A DNA stretch of 64,000 nucleotides from DASYDU01 sp050248495 (GCA_050248495.1 JBFWSG010000026.1:9578-73577); one strand, 5' to 3'. Shown: positions 26,478-35,136, numbered from the stretch's first letter. The notes: generated by a model from the letters alone, not told the origin. Made by a program: numbers and translations.

Positions 26478-28490
26478 CTACATCCGCTCAACCGTTTCGA
26501 TGCCGAGCAGATTCAGGCCGCGCTGCAGAGTGCGGGCCGTGAGATCGCACAAGCGCAGCCGGCTGATGCGGAGTTCGTTCGTCTCGGCCTTGATCACCGG
26601 ACAGTTTTCGAAGAACTCGCTGTAGCGGCTGGCGAGCTCGAACAGATAGGCCGTGAGATGGTTCGGCCGGTAATCGGCGACGACGCGGTCGAGGGCTTCG
26701 GAGAATTGGAGCAGGGCCAGCGCGAGGGCGCGCTCGTGAGGGGTTGTTAGGAGGAAGGTGTCGGGTGTCAGGTGTCGGGTGTCAGTTTTTCCTGACACCT
26801 GAAACCCGATACCTGACACCTCTGCTTTTTCGAAAATGCTTTTCACTCGCGCATAGCTGTACTGCATGTAAGCCGCGGTGTTGCCCGTCATGGCCAGCAT
26901 CTTGTCGTAGCTGAAGACGTAGTCGCTGGTGCGATTGTGGGCCAGATCGGCGTATTTAATCGCGCCGATGCCGATCCGGTCGGCGACAGTGCGGCGATTC
27001 TCTTCCGAAAGCAGCGGTTCGGGGCGGGAGTCGTCGTTGTCGCACACGATCTTGTAGGCCCGTTCGACCGCTTCGTCGAGCAAGCTCGCCAGGCCGACGT
27101 TGGTTCCGCTGCGGGTCTTGAACGGGCGGCCATCGTCGCCCAGCACCGTGCCAAAAGCGATGTGCTGCAGCTCGACGTTGCCATAGCCCCACAGCCGCGC
27201 GGCCGCGAAGAGCTGCTCGAAGTGGAGCGATTGCCGATGGTCGACAACGTACAGGATCGCATCCGGCCGCCACTCGCTCATGCGGTATTGGATCGTGGCC
27301 AGATCGGTCGTGGCGTAGAGGAATGCGCCGTCCTTCTTTTGGATGATCATCGGGGCCGGCTGGTCCAGCAGGAACACACAGATCGCCCCTTCACTTTCGC
27401 GCGCGAGGCCTTTGTCGATCAAGTCTTTCACGACGCCGCGGAGCCGGTCCTGATAAAAGCTCTCGCCGAGCGTGTGATCGAAACTGACGCCGAGTCGCTC
27501 GAAGATTATCTCCATCTCGGCCATGCCGAACGGGAGAATCTTGCGCCACAGCTCGAGATTGGTGGCGTCGCCGCTGTGTAAGGCGGCAGTCTCAAGCAGG
27601 ACGTCGCGGGCGATGTGCCGGTGGGGTTCGAGCAGGGGCCCGAGCTGCGGATCCGATTCGACCGAGGCCAGTTTGGATTCGAGCGCGGCGAGCTCGGTCT
27701 CCAGCTCGGCGAATTGTTGTTTCGCGCCCTCGAGCTGCTTGGCGGCCTTTTTGAGTTCCTTGGGGTCCGTCGGCGCGGCCTGGGCATCGAGCTTGGCAAC
27801 GCGCTTCTCGGCTTCTTCGATCTTGAGGCCGAGCGCGGGAATCGCACCTTCCCGGGTCTCGCGGTAGTCGACCAGCGCGTGCACGAGGCGATAGAGACGG
27901 CTCAACTCGTCGATCGGCTTGGCCGCGAAGGCCGCCTTGTCCAGAAAGTGCTTGTAGCCGTAGATGATCATCCCGAATTGCGTCCCCCAGTCGCCGAGAT
28001 GATTGTCGCTGATCGTGTTGTGGCCGAGAAACTTGAGGATGCGATACAGCGAGTCGCCGATCACCGTGGTGCGGATGTGGCCGACGTGCATCGGCTTGGC
28101 GACGTTGGGGGATGAATAGTCGAGGACGATCGTTCGCGGATGCCGTGCCGGCGAGACGCCGATGCGGTCGGCATCACTCGAGGCGGCGGCAAGCTGCTCG
28201 ACGATCCAATCGTTCTTGAGGCGGAGGTTGATGAAGCCGGGGCCGGCCACTTCCGGCGGCTCGCAGACGTCGTTCAAATCGACGGCCGCCACGAGTTGCT
28301 GAGCGATTTCGCGCGGCGGACGCCCAAACTTCTTGCCCAGCGGCATGGCGAAGTTGGCCTGGTAGTCGCCGAACTTGGCGTCCTGCGAGGGGAGCAGCAT
28401 GCCGAGCAGGTTGGGGAGCTCCGCGCTGTCGACGCCGAGCGATGAGAGGGCCGGGGAAAATCGATCGCGGAGCAGTGCTAAGACATTCAT
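26478..28490 (-). CDS. argS: Arginyl-tRNA synthetase
   Basis: 670 residues from ATG 28490, the start that aligns with the family N-terminus. It charges tRNA-Arg. The class I HIGH motif is H135-V-G-H138 within SSPNVAKPMHVGHIRTT, and GTVLGDDGRPFKTRSG is the family equivalent of the KMSK region. A coiled-coil-like stretch sits at about 235-275. The C-terminal DALR anticodon-binding domain ends ...RGLNLLGIETVERM. Residues about 557-577 (GFQVSGKTDTRHLTPDTF) are encoded by a palindromic repeat and have no place in the family fold. The rsfS gene lies upstream on the same strand after 66 bases. Confidence 0.95.
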   Translation of the reverse strand: MNVLALLRDRFSPALSSLGVDSAELPNLLGMLLPSQDAKFGDYQANFAMPLGKKFGRPPREIAQQLVAAVDLNDVCEPPEVAGPGFINLRLKNDWIVEQLAAASSDADRIGVSPARHPRTIVLDYSSPNVAKPMHVGHIRTTVIGDSLYRILKFLGHNTISDNHLGDWGTQFGMIIYGYKHFLDKAAFAAKPIDELSRLYRLVHALVDYRETREGAIPALGLKIEEAEKRVAKLDAQAAPTDPKELKKAAKQLEGAKQQFAELETELAALESKLASVESDPQLGPLLEPHRHIARDVLLETAALHSGDATNLELWRKILPFGMAEMEIIFERLGVSFDHTLGESFYQDRLRGVVKDLIDKGLARESEGAICVFLLDQPAPMIIQKKDGAFLYATTDLATIQYRMSEWRPDAILYVVDHRQSLHFEQLFAAARLWGYGNVELQHIAFGTVLGDDGRPFKTRSGTNVGLASLLDEAVERAYKIVCDNDDSRPEPLLSEENRRTVADRIGIGAIKYADLAHNRTSDYVFSYDKMLAMTGNTAAYMQYSYARVKSIFEKAEVSGIGFQVSGKTDTRHLTPDTFLLTTPHERALALALLQFSEALDRVVADYRPNHLTAYLFELASRYSEFFENCPVIKAETNELRISRLRLCDLTARTLQRGLNLLGIETVERM
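26757..26820. repeat. Palindromic element inside argS
   Basis: Arms 26757-26785 and 26792-26820 are 29 bases each, match at 24 positions as inverted repeats and are separated by a 6-base loop (TTTTTC). Within each arm GTGTC(A/G)GGT units recur. The element is in frame and lacks stops on the argS strand. Confidence 0.8.
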
Positions 28491-28556
28491 GCCCAATAGA
28501 TTAGCGAAGATGGTGGGGTTCGTGATACTCGACCCACCCCACATCGCGCCAATTGC

Positions 28557-28970
28557 TTAAGCTTCCCAGGGGAGGGCTACTCTTTGGGCGGTGCCCCACA
28601 GGTCTTCGAGTGCGTAGAAGCGGCGGGTTTCCTCGTCGAATAGATGCAGCACCACCGAGCCGTAGTCGAGCAGCACCCAACGGCTCTCGCTGTAGCCTTC
28701 GATTCCCAGCCGCTCGTCGCCGAGCTCGTCTTCGAGCGTGTGGTCGATTTCGTCGGCGATGGCGTGGAGCTGGCGGCGGCTGTTGCCCGTCACCAGAACG
28801 AAATAATCGAACTCGGGCGTGAGCGGCTGCATGTCGAGCACGACCACATCCTGCCCACGGTTGTCCACGGCAGTCCGCGCAGCGGCCAGGGCGAGTTGCA
28901 GGCTCCGCTGGCGGCGGGTCTCGAGATTCGGCAGGGCTTCGGCGATGGGTGCGACCTTGGTAAACGACAC
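28557..28970 (-). CDS. rsfS: Ribosomal silencing factor RsfS
   Basis: 137 residues with a GTG start. RsfS binds ribosomal protein uL14 and blocks 30S-50S joining in starved cells. The family pattern is visible: LALAAARTAVDNRGQDVVVLDM, FDYFVLVTGNSRRQLHAIADEI, and WVLLDYGSVVLHLFDEETRRFYALEDLWG. Length is normal. It precedes argS on the same strand, an arrangement that suggests a small translation operon. Confidence 0.95.
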   Translation of the reverse strand: MSFTKVAPIAEALPNLETRRQRSLQLALAAARTAVDNRGQDVVVLDMQPLTPEFDYFVLVTGNSRRQLHAIADEIDHTLEDELGDERLGIEGYSESRWVLLDYGSVVLHLFDEETRRFYALEDLWGTAQRVALPWEA

Positions 28971-29073
28971 TTCCGACGGTTTTTCTATGATCTGTGTTTG
29001 ATTTTACCCAGCCTTTGCACGTCCGACGAGTGGCGAGCGGGGCAATTCGCAGGCCGGTATAATGCTTCCCCAA

Positions 29074-29149
29074 TAGCCGGCGAGCTACGCCTCGCCGGAC
29101 CTGGCTAGGGACGTTTTCGAGGCACCGGCGAGACGTAGCTCGCCGGCTA
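29074..29149. repeat. Inverted pair of a 25-base palindromic repeat unit
   Basis: The left unit 29074-29098 begins TAGCCGGCGAGCTACG and ends CGCCGG. The right unit 29125-29149 is its inverted copy with one mismatch. The same 25 bases occur exactly at 40357-40381 and inside the acyl-CoA ligase gene at 44586-44610. Confidence 0.9.
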
Positions 29150-29189
29150 TTTGCTCGAAAGTGATTGGAAAACTGAAGGAGGTGTATTG

Positions 29190-29672
29190 ATGGCCGACTG
29201 GATCGAAGCGGGGCAAAAGGCTCCCGCGTTTACTCTGACGGCAGATGATGGGACCAAGGTTCGCCTTTCCGACCTCAAAGGCCAGAGAGTAGTCGTCTAT
29301 TTCTACCCCCGCGACGACACCCCGGGCTGCACGCGCGAAGCTTGTGCATTTCGCGACCAGCACGCCGCGCTCAAGAAGCTCGGCGTCAAGATCCTGGGGA
29401 TCAGCACTGATAGCATCGAGAGCCACGGCAAGTTCCGCGACAAGTACCAGCTGAACTTCCCGCTGCTGGCGGACCCGGACCACACGGTCGCCGAAAAATA
29501 CGGGGCCTGGCGCGAAAAGAACATGTACGGCAAAAAGTCGATGGGCATCCAGCGGAGCACGTTCCTGATCGACGCCGACGGCAAAGTGGCCAAGGTGTGG
29601 AAGGCAGTCAAAGTGGATGGACATGATGAGCAAGTCATCGCCGCGATCAAGGAGTTGAAGCAAGGCAAGTAG
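29190..29672 (+). CDS. bcp: Thioredoxin-dependent peroxiredoxin, Bcp/PrxQ type
   Basis: 160 residues from ATG 29190, with AGGAGG just upstream. It reduces hydrogen peroxide and organic hydroperoxides. Peroxidatic C47 is in DDTPGCTREACAF and the resolving C52 is five residues on, the atypical two-cysteine arrangement of Bcp. The thioredoxin-like fold is complete, including STFLIDADGKVAKVW near the end. It stands alone and diverges from rsfS. Confidence 0.96.
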   Translation: MADWIEAGQKAPAFTLTADDGTKVRLSDLKGQRVVVYFYPRDDTPGCTREACAFRDQHAALKKLGVKILGISTDSIESHGKFRDKYQLNFPLLADPDHTVAEKYGAWREKNMYGKKSMGIQRSTFLIDADGKVAKVWKAVKVDGHDEQVIAAIKELKQGK

Positions 29673-29903
29673 GAACGAGGAGTCAGGAGCCGGGAGTCAG
29701 GAAGCAAAACCGGCTGCGTCCCAACTACTGGCTCCTTTCCTCTGGCCTTCTCAACTCGCGCGCGTGTATAACCGATTTAAAGCTTTCACCCGAGAGAGCG
29801 GCGTCGCGCGTCGGCACTCTGGCTGCGGTACAGGCGGGACTAATTTCTCGTCACTCTTCTTTGCTGGCGCGCGCGACGGAGCCGCTGTCAATTCGTCGGA
29901 GGG

Positions 29904-30326
29904 ATGTCGATGGATTGCGATCAAGTATTCATGATTCTCACGCGCGGCCCGTTTCCCACCGGCGAAGTCTGGGACGAAGACGTCGAGTCGCACCTGGAAA
30001 CTTGCGGCGACTGCTGGCGGCTGGCCGAAGCGCTGCGGCCGGCGCTGGAGGTGTTTCAGGAAGCGGTGCCCCCCGCGGAGAGCCGCGATTTGCCGGGCTA
30101 CTGGGGCGACGCGCGTCCTGGAGCCTCCCTGGTTTCGGAGCTCGCCCGCTCGACGACGCGGCTGGCAACCACGGCGGAAGTCCGCCGGGCCACCCAGGCC
30201 TTCGTCGCACAACGCGAGAATTTGCTCGCCACGCGCGTCTCGCCCGAAGTGCTGCGAGCCATGGTGCTCGCCTCGACGCTCACCGCCACGGTGATTGGCG
30301 GCGGACTGCTCTACATGATTTGGTAA
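29904..30326 (+). CDS. Zinc-finger anti-sigma-like membrane protein
   Basis: 140 residues; a second ATG lies at 29910. Residues about 28-40 contain H-x3-C-x2-C (SHLETCGDCW), the zinc-binding core of ZAS-type anti-sigma factors. A single hydrophobic helix ends the protein (MVLASTLTATVIGGGLLYMIW), placing the zinc domain in the cytoplasm. No sigma gene is adjacent, so a partner elsewhere, or a different role for the fold, is possible. No binding data can be inferred. Confidence 0.6.
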   Translation: MSMDCDQVFMILTRGPFPTGEVWDEDVESHLETCGDCWRLAEALRPALEVFQEAVPPAESRDLPGYWGDARPGASLVSELARSTTRLATTAEVRRATQAFVAQRENLLATRVSPEVLRAMVLASTLTATVIGGGLLYMIW

Positions 30327-30600
30327 GGCCGAATCGGCTGCAGTCCGGTCGTGCGGCCTGTGCGGCTCTCGTCAGGCGGTTCGAGCGCCCGTCGCTCCGA
30401 GGGATCGCAAAAAAATTTGCCGCGGTCTGGCTTGTAACCTAGGGTTGTGTACCGGATTGGCCGCAGCCGCGCGCTCGCCAACGGACCTCCGGCCCTTTTC
30501 CCTCGCCGCCTCTTCCCTCCGGCCTCGATTCTTAGCTGGCAATCTTTCGCAGCTGGTGCTGCGCTTGTTTTGTTCCCACCTTTTTCGAGAACCCACCGAG

Positions 30601-31062
30601 ATGACCGCCTCTGCCACCGACTTTCTCACCGACCAAGACGCCCAAGCGCTAGGCCTGCCGCCTTATTCGCCGGAGACAGCGCTGCGGACGGCCGAGCTCG
30701 TCGAGGAGTTTCGCAAGTTGCGGCAGGCGCTCCAGCGGCCGGTGAAGTTTGAACGGCGCGGCTATGGCCGCATCCCGCTGCCGCTGCTGTTGCGATTGAC
30801 GCCGCTCGATCAGACCGGCCAGCGCATGGACGACCTGGCGACGGTGGTCGTGGGCAAAGACATCTCGCCTCACGGCATCAGCTTTTTCCACGAACACGCG
30901 CTGCCGCATCGCCGGGCGGTCGTCGCCTTTGAACATCAGGACGTGGGCACATTCTCGATGGAGATCGACCTCGGCTGGTGCCAGTTCACGGGAGCGGGCT
31001 GGTACGTGAGCGGCGGCCGGCTGATCCGCAGCATCGCGCCGGCCGAGAGCCGGCCGTTTTAA
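30601..31062 (+). CDS. PilZ domain protein
   Basis: 153 residues from ATG 30601; an earlier in-frame start would add 52 residues of no recognisable family. Both c-di-GMP-binding motifs are present: R53-x3-R57 in ERRGYGRIPL and D87-x-S-x-x-G92 in DISPHGISF. The rest is the expected beta-barrel (AVVAFEHQDVGTFSMEIDLG). It probably links c-di-GMP level to surface behaviour. The partner is unknown and the gene is not in an obvious operon. Confidence 0.8.
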   Translation: MTASATDFLTDQDAQALGLPPYSPETALRTAELVEEFRKLRQALQRPVKFERRGYGRIPLPLLLRLTPLDQTGQRMDDLATVVVGKDISPHGISFFHEHALPHRRAVVAFEHQDVGTFSMEIDLGWCQFTGAGWYVSGGRLIRSIAPAESRPF

Positions 31063-31070
31063 CGCGAACT

Positions 31071-31125
31071 GTAGCCGGCCTCTGCGAGGCCGGAGTCGCG
31101 ATCCGAGGTCGCAGACCTCGGCTAC
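31071..31125. repeat. Intergenic palindromic repeat A
   Basis: Outer arms GTAGCCG (31071-31077) and CGGCTAC (31119-31125) enclose further GC-rich inverted units (GGCCTCTGCGAGGCC and CGAGGTCGCAGACCTCG). Confidence 0.8.
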
Positions 31126-31138
31126 ACGCATCATCATT

Positions 31139-31221
31139 GGGAGGGCGAGGCCAGGTTTTCCGTCGCCGATTGCTGGGTAGCGCAAGACCCATCTTCGGCA
31201 CGGCAAGAGCCTCGCCCTCCC
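31139..31221. repeat. Intergenic palindromic repeat B
   Basis: Perfect 13-base arms: GGGAGGGCGAGGC at 31139-31151 and GCCTCGCCCTCCC at 31209-31221, with a 57-base interior that carries smaller complementary pieces. Confidence 0.8.
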
Positions 31222-31257
31222 GACATCTGTGGGGCGCGCGCCGACGTCGCCAGCCAA

Positions 31258-31354
31258 GGGTGGCTGGCGGTCGAGGTTGAGCCGAGCCCCCAGCACCGTC
31301 GAGAACTGTCCGTAATCTTCTGGGGGCTCGCCGACGCTCGATCACCAGCCACCC
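31258..31354. repeat. Intergenic nested palindromic repeat C
   Basis: Outer arms GGGTGGCTGG (31258-31267) and CCAGCCACCC (31345-31354), inner arms GAGCCCCCAG (31284-31293) and CTGGGGGCTC (31320-31329), all perfect. Repeats A, B and C account for most of the 457-base gap between the PilZ and STN genes. No gene or promoter was recognised in the rest of that gap. Confidence 0.8.
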
Positions 31355-31519
31355 GATCTCGAACGGGAATAACCGACTCCTTCCCAGGCGAATGGCCTGT
31401 TTGTCGCCACCAGAACGGCCGCGGCGGTATGCCAGAACCGCCAAGAGACCTGCGGCCGCGGTGGCGACGTTCTATATTGCTCGTTTTGCCAATCGCGGGT
31501 CATTTCAGGAGGCCGGGCC

Positions 31520-32509
31520 ATGAAGTCGTGGAATCTGCGGGGGTGGACGGTGTGTGCGGCCTTTTGGGGCGGACTCTCAGCTGCGGCGGTTCACGCCGAG
31601 GAAGCGCCGGCACCAGAGGCGGCAAAAGCTCCGGCCGCGATGTGTCGCTGCCAGGGCGATCGGGGACCGAACTTCCAGCGCATTGAGCAGGTGCTTTCCG
31701 AGCCGCTGAAGGCGAGCGGCCTCGATTTCACAGGGGAGCCCTTGGAGAACGTCTTTAACTTTCTGCAGGAAGAATATGGTATTCCGATCCAGATTGACGA
31801 ACCTGCATTGGAAGATGCAGGCCTGACACGCGACGAACCGTTAACAGTCCAGTTGCGCAACATCTCGCTGCAGTCGGCATTGCGACTGATGTTGAAGACG
31901 AAGCAATTGACGTATGTGATTCGGGATGAAGTGATGATCATTACGACCCCCGAAGAGGCCGCATCGCAACTGAGCGCGTGCGTTTATGATGTGCGCGATC
32001 TAATCGGTCGGAATCCCGACAACAAAAACCTGACGGCCCTAGCGGAAACTGTCACTAGCTGCGTCGCCCGCGAGACTTGGGCGGTCAATGGTGGCGGCAG
32101 CGCTGAGATCAAACCGCTGCAGCAGGGCCTGTTGGTCATCTCGCAGACTCAAGCGGTCCACGACGAAATTGGCAAATTGCTGGCATTGATCCGTGAGACA
32201 ATCCGTCAGCCGAATCAAGGCGCCTTGAGTGAAGGAATGGGGATGTTGGGCGGACGCGCGGGATTCGGACGCGGAGAAGGAGGCTTTGGCATGGCCGGTG
32301 AAATGGGCCGCGGCGGCGAGGGCGGACGGGGCGGTGGCAGGGGAATGGATGGCGAGCCCGGCGTCGGCGGTGCTGGCGGAAGGGGTGGAGCGGGAGGTCG
32401 TGGCGGTGAAGGGGGACGCGGCGGCGCGGGGGGCGGCGGATATGGCGGCGAAATGGAAATGGAGCGCGAGCCCGAACCAGCGTCTGCCGGAGATACGCCG
32501 TTCGATTGA
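31520..32509 (+). CDS. Secreted STN/secretin-N-like domain protein with Gly-rich tail
   Basis: 329 residues, AGGAGG-type RBS 8 bases before the ATG. A signal peptide is present (WNLRGWTVCAAFWGGLSAAAVHA). Residues about 60-150 match the short N-terminal domain shared by secretins and TonB receptors (LENVFNFLQEEYGIPIQI, then LRLMLKTKQLTYVIRDEVMI). A second mixed domain follows to about 230. The last 95 residues are tandem Gly/Arg/Glu-rich repeats of the GGRGG and GGAGG type. No secretin pore domain is present. Such proteins occur in many copies in planctomycetes; function unknown. Confidence 0.65.
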   Translation: MKSWNLRGWTVCAAFWGGLSAAAVHAEEAPAPEAAKAPAAMCRCQGDRGPNFQRIEQVLSEPLKASGLDFTGEPLENVFNFLQEEYGIPIQIDEPALEDAGLTRDEPLTVQLRNISLQSALRLMLKTKQLTYVIRDEVMIITTPEEAASQLSACVYDVRDLIGRNPDNKNLTALAETVTSCVARETWAVNGGGSAEIKPLQQGLLVISQTQAVHDEIGKLLALIRETIRQPNQGALSEGMGMLGGRAGFGRGEGGFGMAGEMGRGGEGGRGGGRGMDGEPGVGGAGGRGGAGGRGGEGGRGGAGGGGYGGEMEMEREPEPASAGDTPFD

Positions 32510-32563
32510 GTTCGAATCTCGGTTTGCCTTGCGGTCACTTTGGCAGCGGACGATGATGGCGCT

Positions 32564-33505
32564 ATGCGCCTCGGTCCGACCGAAATTCTCGATGAACATG
32601 CCGAAGCCTTTTCGGCCCGCTACGCGCGTCTGATCGTGACGGCAATCGATCGACACTGGGTCGACGCGGCCGCCAGCGCAGCGACCGGCTACGCAGCCAG
32701 CGTCGTGGGTTGCGACTGCGAAGCGGGCGTCGAACGCTACTTGAAGGCGAGCGAAACCCCCGATGGACGGCCGGGCGCGGCGCTCTTGTTCTTCAATTTC
32801 CGGACTGAACAGCTCGCCAAGGCGATTGCCTGGCGCGTGGGCGAGTGCGTGCTGACCTGCCCCACAACGGCCTGTTTCAATGGCCTGAGCGATGCCGAAG
32901 AAGTGATTCCGCTCGGTGGCGACACGCGCGAATTCGCCGATGGGTTTGAGGAGCAAGGCACGATTGCGGATTGCGAATCATCTTCCAATCCGAAATCCGC
33001 AATCCGAAATCCGAAATTGCCGCTTTGGAAGCTTCCCGTTTGGGATGGTGAATTTCTGGTTGACGCTGTCGCTGGAGTTGGGCTGGGAGTTGCCGGGGGG
33101 AATCTGGTGATTCATGCCGATTCACAGGCGACGGCATTGGGCAGCGCGGTTCGGGCGGTGGAGGCTGTCGCTCCTTTAGCCGGCGTCATCACGCCGTTTC
33201 CTGGCGGCGTGTGCCGTGCCGGCAGCAAAGTTGGCGGGACGACGAGGCAGGATATCGTCGCCACGATCGATGAAGCGTATTGCCCGACGCTCAGTGATCG
33301 AGTGACCACGCAGTTGGTCGCTGGCGCCGAGAGTGCCTACGAGATCATCATCAATGGCATCGACCTGGAAACAGTTCGAGGAGCCATGCGAGCGGCAATC
33401 GAGGCGGCGGCAGGGGAGGGGGTGCTGGCAATCGGGGCCCGGAGTTTTGGTGGGAAACTGGGGAAGCATCGGATCGGTCTGCGGGAAGTGCTCGAACTAA
33501 AGTAG
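32564..33505 (+). CDS. ftr: Formylmethanofuran-tetrahydromethanopterin N-formyltransferase
   Basis: 313 residues from ATG 32564; a TTG at 32540 is also in frame. The enzyme moves a formyl group between methanofuran and tetrahydromethanopterin, part of the archaeal-type C1 pathway also found in methylotrophs and planctomycetes. Family signatures include ATGYAASVVGCDCEAGVE, TPDGRPGAALLFF, RVGECVLTCPTTACF, GVITPFPGGVCRAGSKVGG and FGGKLGKHRIGL. Residues about 133-151 (TIADCESSSNPKSAIRNPKL) are encoded by a dyad repeat and look foreign to the fold. No other C1-transfer gene lies nearby. Confidence 0.93.
   Translation: MRLGPTEILDEHAEAFSARYARLIVTAIDRHWVDAAASAATGYAASVVGCDCEAGVERYLKASETPDGRPGAALLFFNFRTEQLAKAIAWRVGECVLTCPTTACFNGLSDAEEVIPLGGDTREFADGFEEQGTIADCESSSNPKSAIRNPKLPLWKLPVWDGEFLVDAVAGVGLGVAGGNLVIHADSQATALGSAVRAVEAVAPLAGVITPFPGGVCRAGSKVGGTTRQDIVATIDEAYCPTLSDRVTTQLVAGAESAYEIIINGIDLETVRGAMRAAIEAAAGEGVLAIGARSFGGKLGKHRIGLREVLELK
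32962..33015. repeat. Dyad and tandem repeat inside ftr
   Basis: GATTGCGGATT (32962-32972) pairs perfectly with AATCCGCAATC (32994-33004). ATCCGAA units repeat in tandem to 33015. The element is in frame with no stop. Confidence 0.8.
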
Positions 33506-33684
33506 CTCTCACCCTCCGCGTGCCGCAGCGGACCTGCCAAAACAGTGCTTTTTCAGCGGCAAGTTACGGCACACGGAGTGTGCCGACTACGTTGTCCGCC
33601 CCGGCAACACCCTGCTAGACTACTGGGCTTGCCGCGATCGGTTGGTCACGGCAGTATCTTTGCCAGTTCCCAGGTTGCATCGCT

Positions 33685-35136
33685 ATGAGCGCCGAATCGT
33701 CCGTCGAGAATTCTTCTCCTTCCATCGAGGCCGCGCCGGTCGACGATCCGAATGCGGGGAGCGATCGCCCCAGCCAGCGGATCAAGATTGGCTCGCAGCG
33801 TGAGAGTGCTGCCGAGGAGGAAGCTCCGCAGCCCAAGCCGGTGTTGCCGGTGAAAACCGCGCCGCCGAAGAAAGAGCAGAAGCACTACCCACCGCCGAAC
33901 ATTCGCGACCAGCTCACGCCGGAGCTCGAGGCCGAGTATCTGGCCGCGGTCGGCGACATGTCGTTCAACGATTTGATGGAATCGGAGAGCACGGGGCTGC
34001 CGCCGACGGAGCTGGCGCCCGACACGCGGATCACCGGCCGCGTGGCCAAGGTCTACAACGAGGACGTGTTCATCGACCTGCCGAATCGGACGCAGGGCAT
34101 CGTGCCGCTGCGGCAATTCGAGACGCCGCCGGCCGAAGGGACATCGCTGGAGCTGGTCGTCGCGCGGTTCAACGCCGACGAAGGCTTGTACGAGCTCTCG
34201 CTGCCGACCGCCGCGATTGAAGTCGGAAATTGGGAAGACGTGCAGGAAGGGCAGATCGTCGAAGTCACGGTGACCGGCAGCAACAAGGGCGGCCTGGAGT
34301 GCCAGATCGCGGGCCTCCGCGGCTTCATTCCGCTCGGCCAGCTCTCGATGTACCGCGTCGAGCACCCTGAGGATTACGTCGGCCAGCGGCTGGCATGCGT
34401 CGTCACCGAGGCGAACCGAGATCGGCGGAACCTGGTCTTGTCCCATCGGGCCGTCATGGAGCGTGAACGGGCCGAGAAGCGCGATGCGCTGCTCTCCGAG
34501 CTGGCCGTCGGCCAGCTCCGCGAAGGCATCGTCCGCAGCATGAAGGACTTTGGGGCGTTCGTCGATCTGGGCGGCGCCGACGGTTTGATTCATGTGAGCC
34601 AGCTCAGCTGGGACCGCGTCAATCATCCGAGCGAAGTTCTCGAAGTCGGCCAGAAGGTAAAAGTTCGCGTCGAGAAGTTCGACAAGGACACCGGCAAGAT
34701 CAGCCTCTCGTATCGCGAGGTCGGCGAGAACCCGTGGGAGAAAGCCGCGTCGAAGTATTACGTCGGCGCACGAGTCCAGGGGACGGTCTCGCGGCTGATG
34801 GATTTCGGCGCGTTCGTGAAGCTCGAGCCGGGCGTCGAAGGACTGATCCATGTGTCGGAGCTGGCGCATGGACGCACCTGGCGGCCGAGTGACGTCGTGA
34901 GCGAGGGCCAGGAAGTCGAAGTGAAGGTCCTCTCGGTCGACGCCGAGAAGCAGCGGATCAGCCTCTCGCTCAAAGCGCTGCAGGCGAAGCCACTGAAGCC
35001 AGGCGAAGAAAAGAAAGAAGACGAAGACATCCCCCTCCCGGCCGACGCCCCCAAAGCACCGCGAAAGACCAACCAACCGCTCAAAGGCGGCACCGGCCGC
35101 CCCAGCGGCGGCGAAAAGTTCGGGCTTAATTGGTAA
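33685..35136 (+). CDS. Four-S1-domain RNA-binding protein, ribosomal protein S1-like
   Basis: 483 residues. After an acidic/Pro-rich head (about 1-100), four OB-fold S1 repeats follow at roughly 112-180, 187-258, 273-345 and 358-430. Repeats 3 and 4 are the best preserved (DFGAFVDLGGADGLIHVSQL and DFGAFVKLEPGVEGLIHVSEL). The tail is charged. It probably binds mRNA on the ribosome as bS1 does. E. coli S1 has six repeats; shorter forms are normal outside Proteobacteria. The 3' end is overlapped antisense by an extended HNH gene. Confidence 0.9.
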   Translation: MSAESSVENSSPSIEAAPVDDPNAGSDRPSQRIKIGSQRESAAEEEAPQPKPVLPVKTAPPKKEQKHYPPPNIRDQLTPELEAEYLAAVGDMSFNDLMESESTGLPPTELAPDTRITGRVAKVYNEDVFIDLPNRTQGIVPLRQFETPPAEGTSLELVVARFNADEGLYELSLPTAAIEVGNWEDVQEGQIVEVTVTGSNKGGLECQIAGLRGFIPLGQLSMYRVEHPEDYVGQRLACVVTEANRDRRNLVLSHRAVMERERAEKRDALLSELAVGQLREGIVRSMKDFGAFVDLGGADGLIHVSQLSWDRVNHPSEVLEVGQKVKVRVEKFDKDTGKISLSYREVGENPWEKAASKYYVGARVQGTVSRLMDFGAFVKLEPGVEGLIHVSELAHGRTWRPSDVVSEGQEVEVKVLSVDAEKQRISLSLKALQAKPLKPGEEKKEDEDIPLPADAPKAPRKTNQPLKGGTGRPSGGEKFGLNW

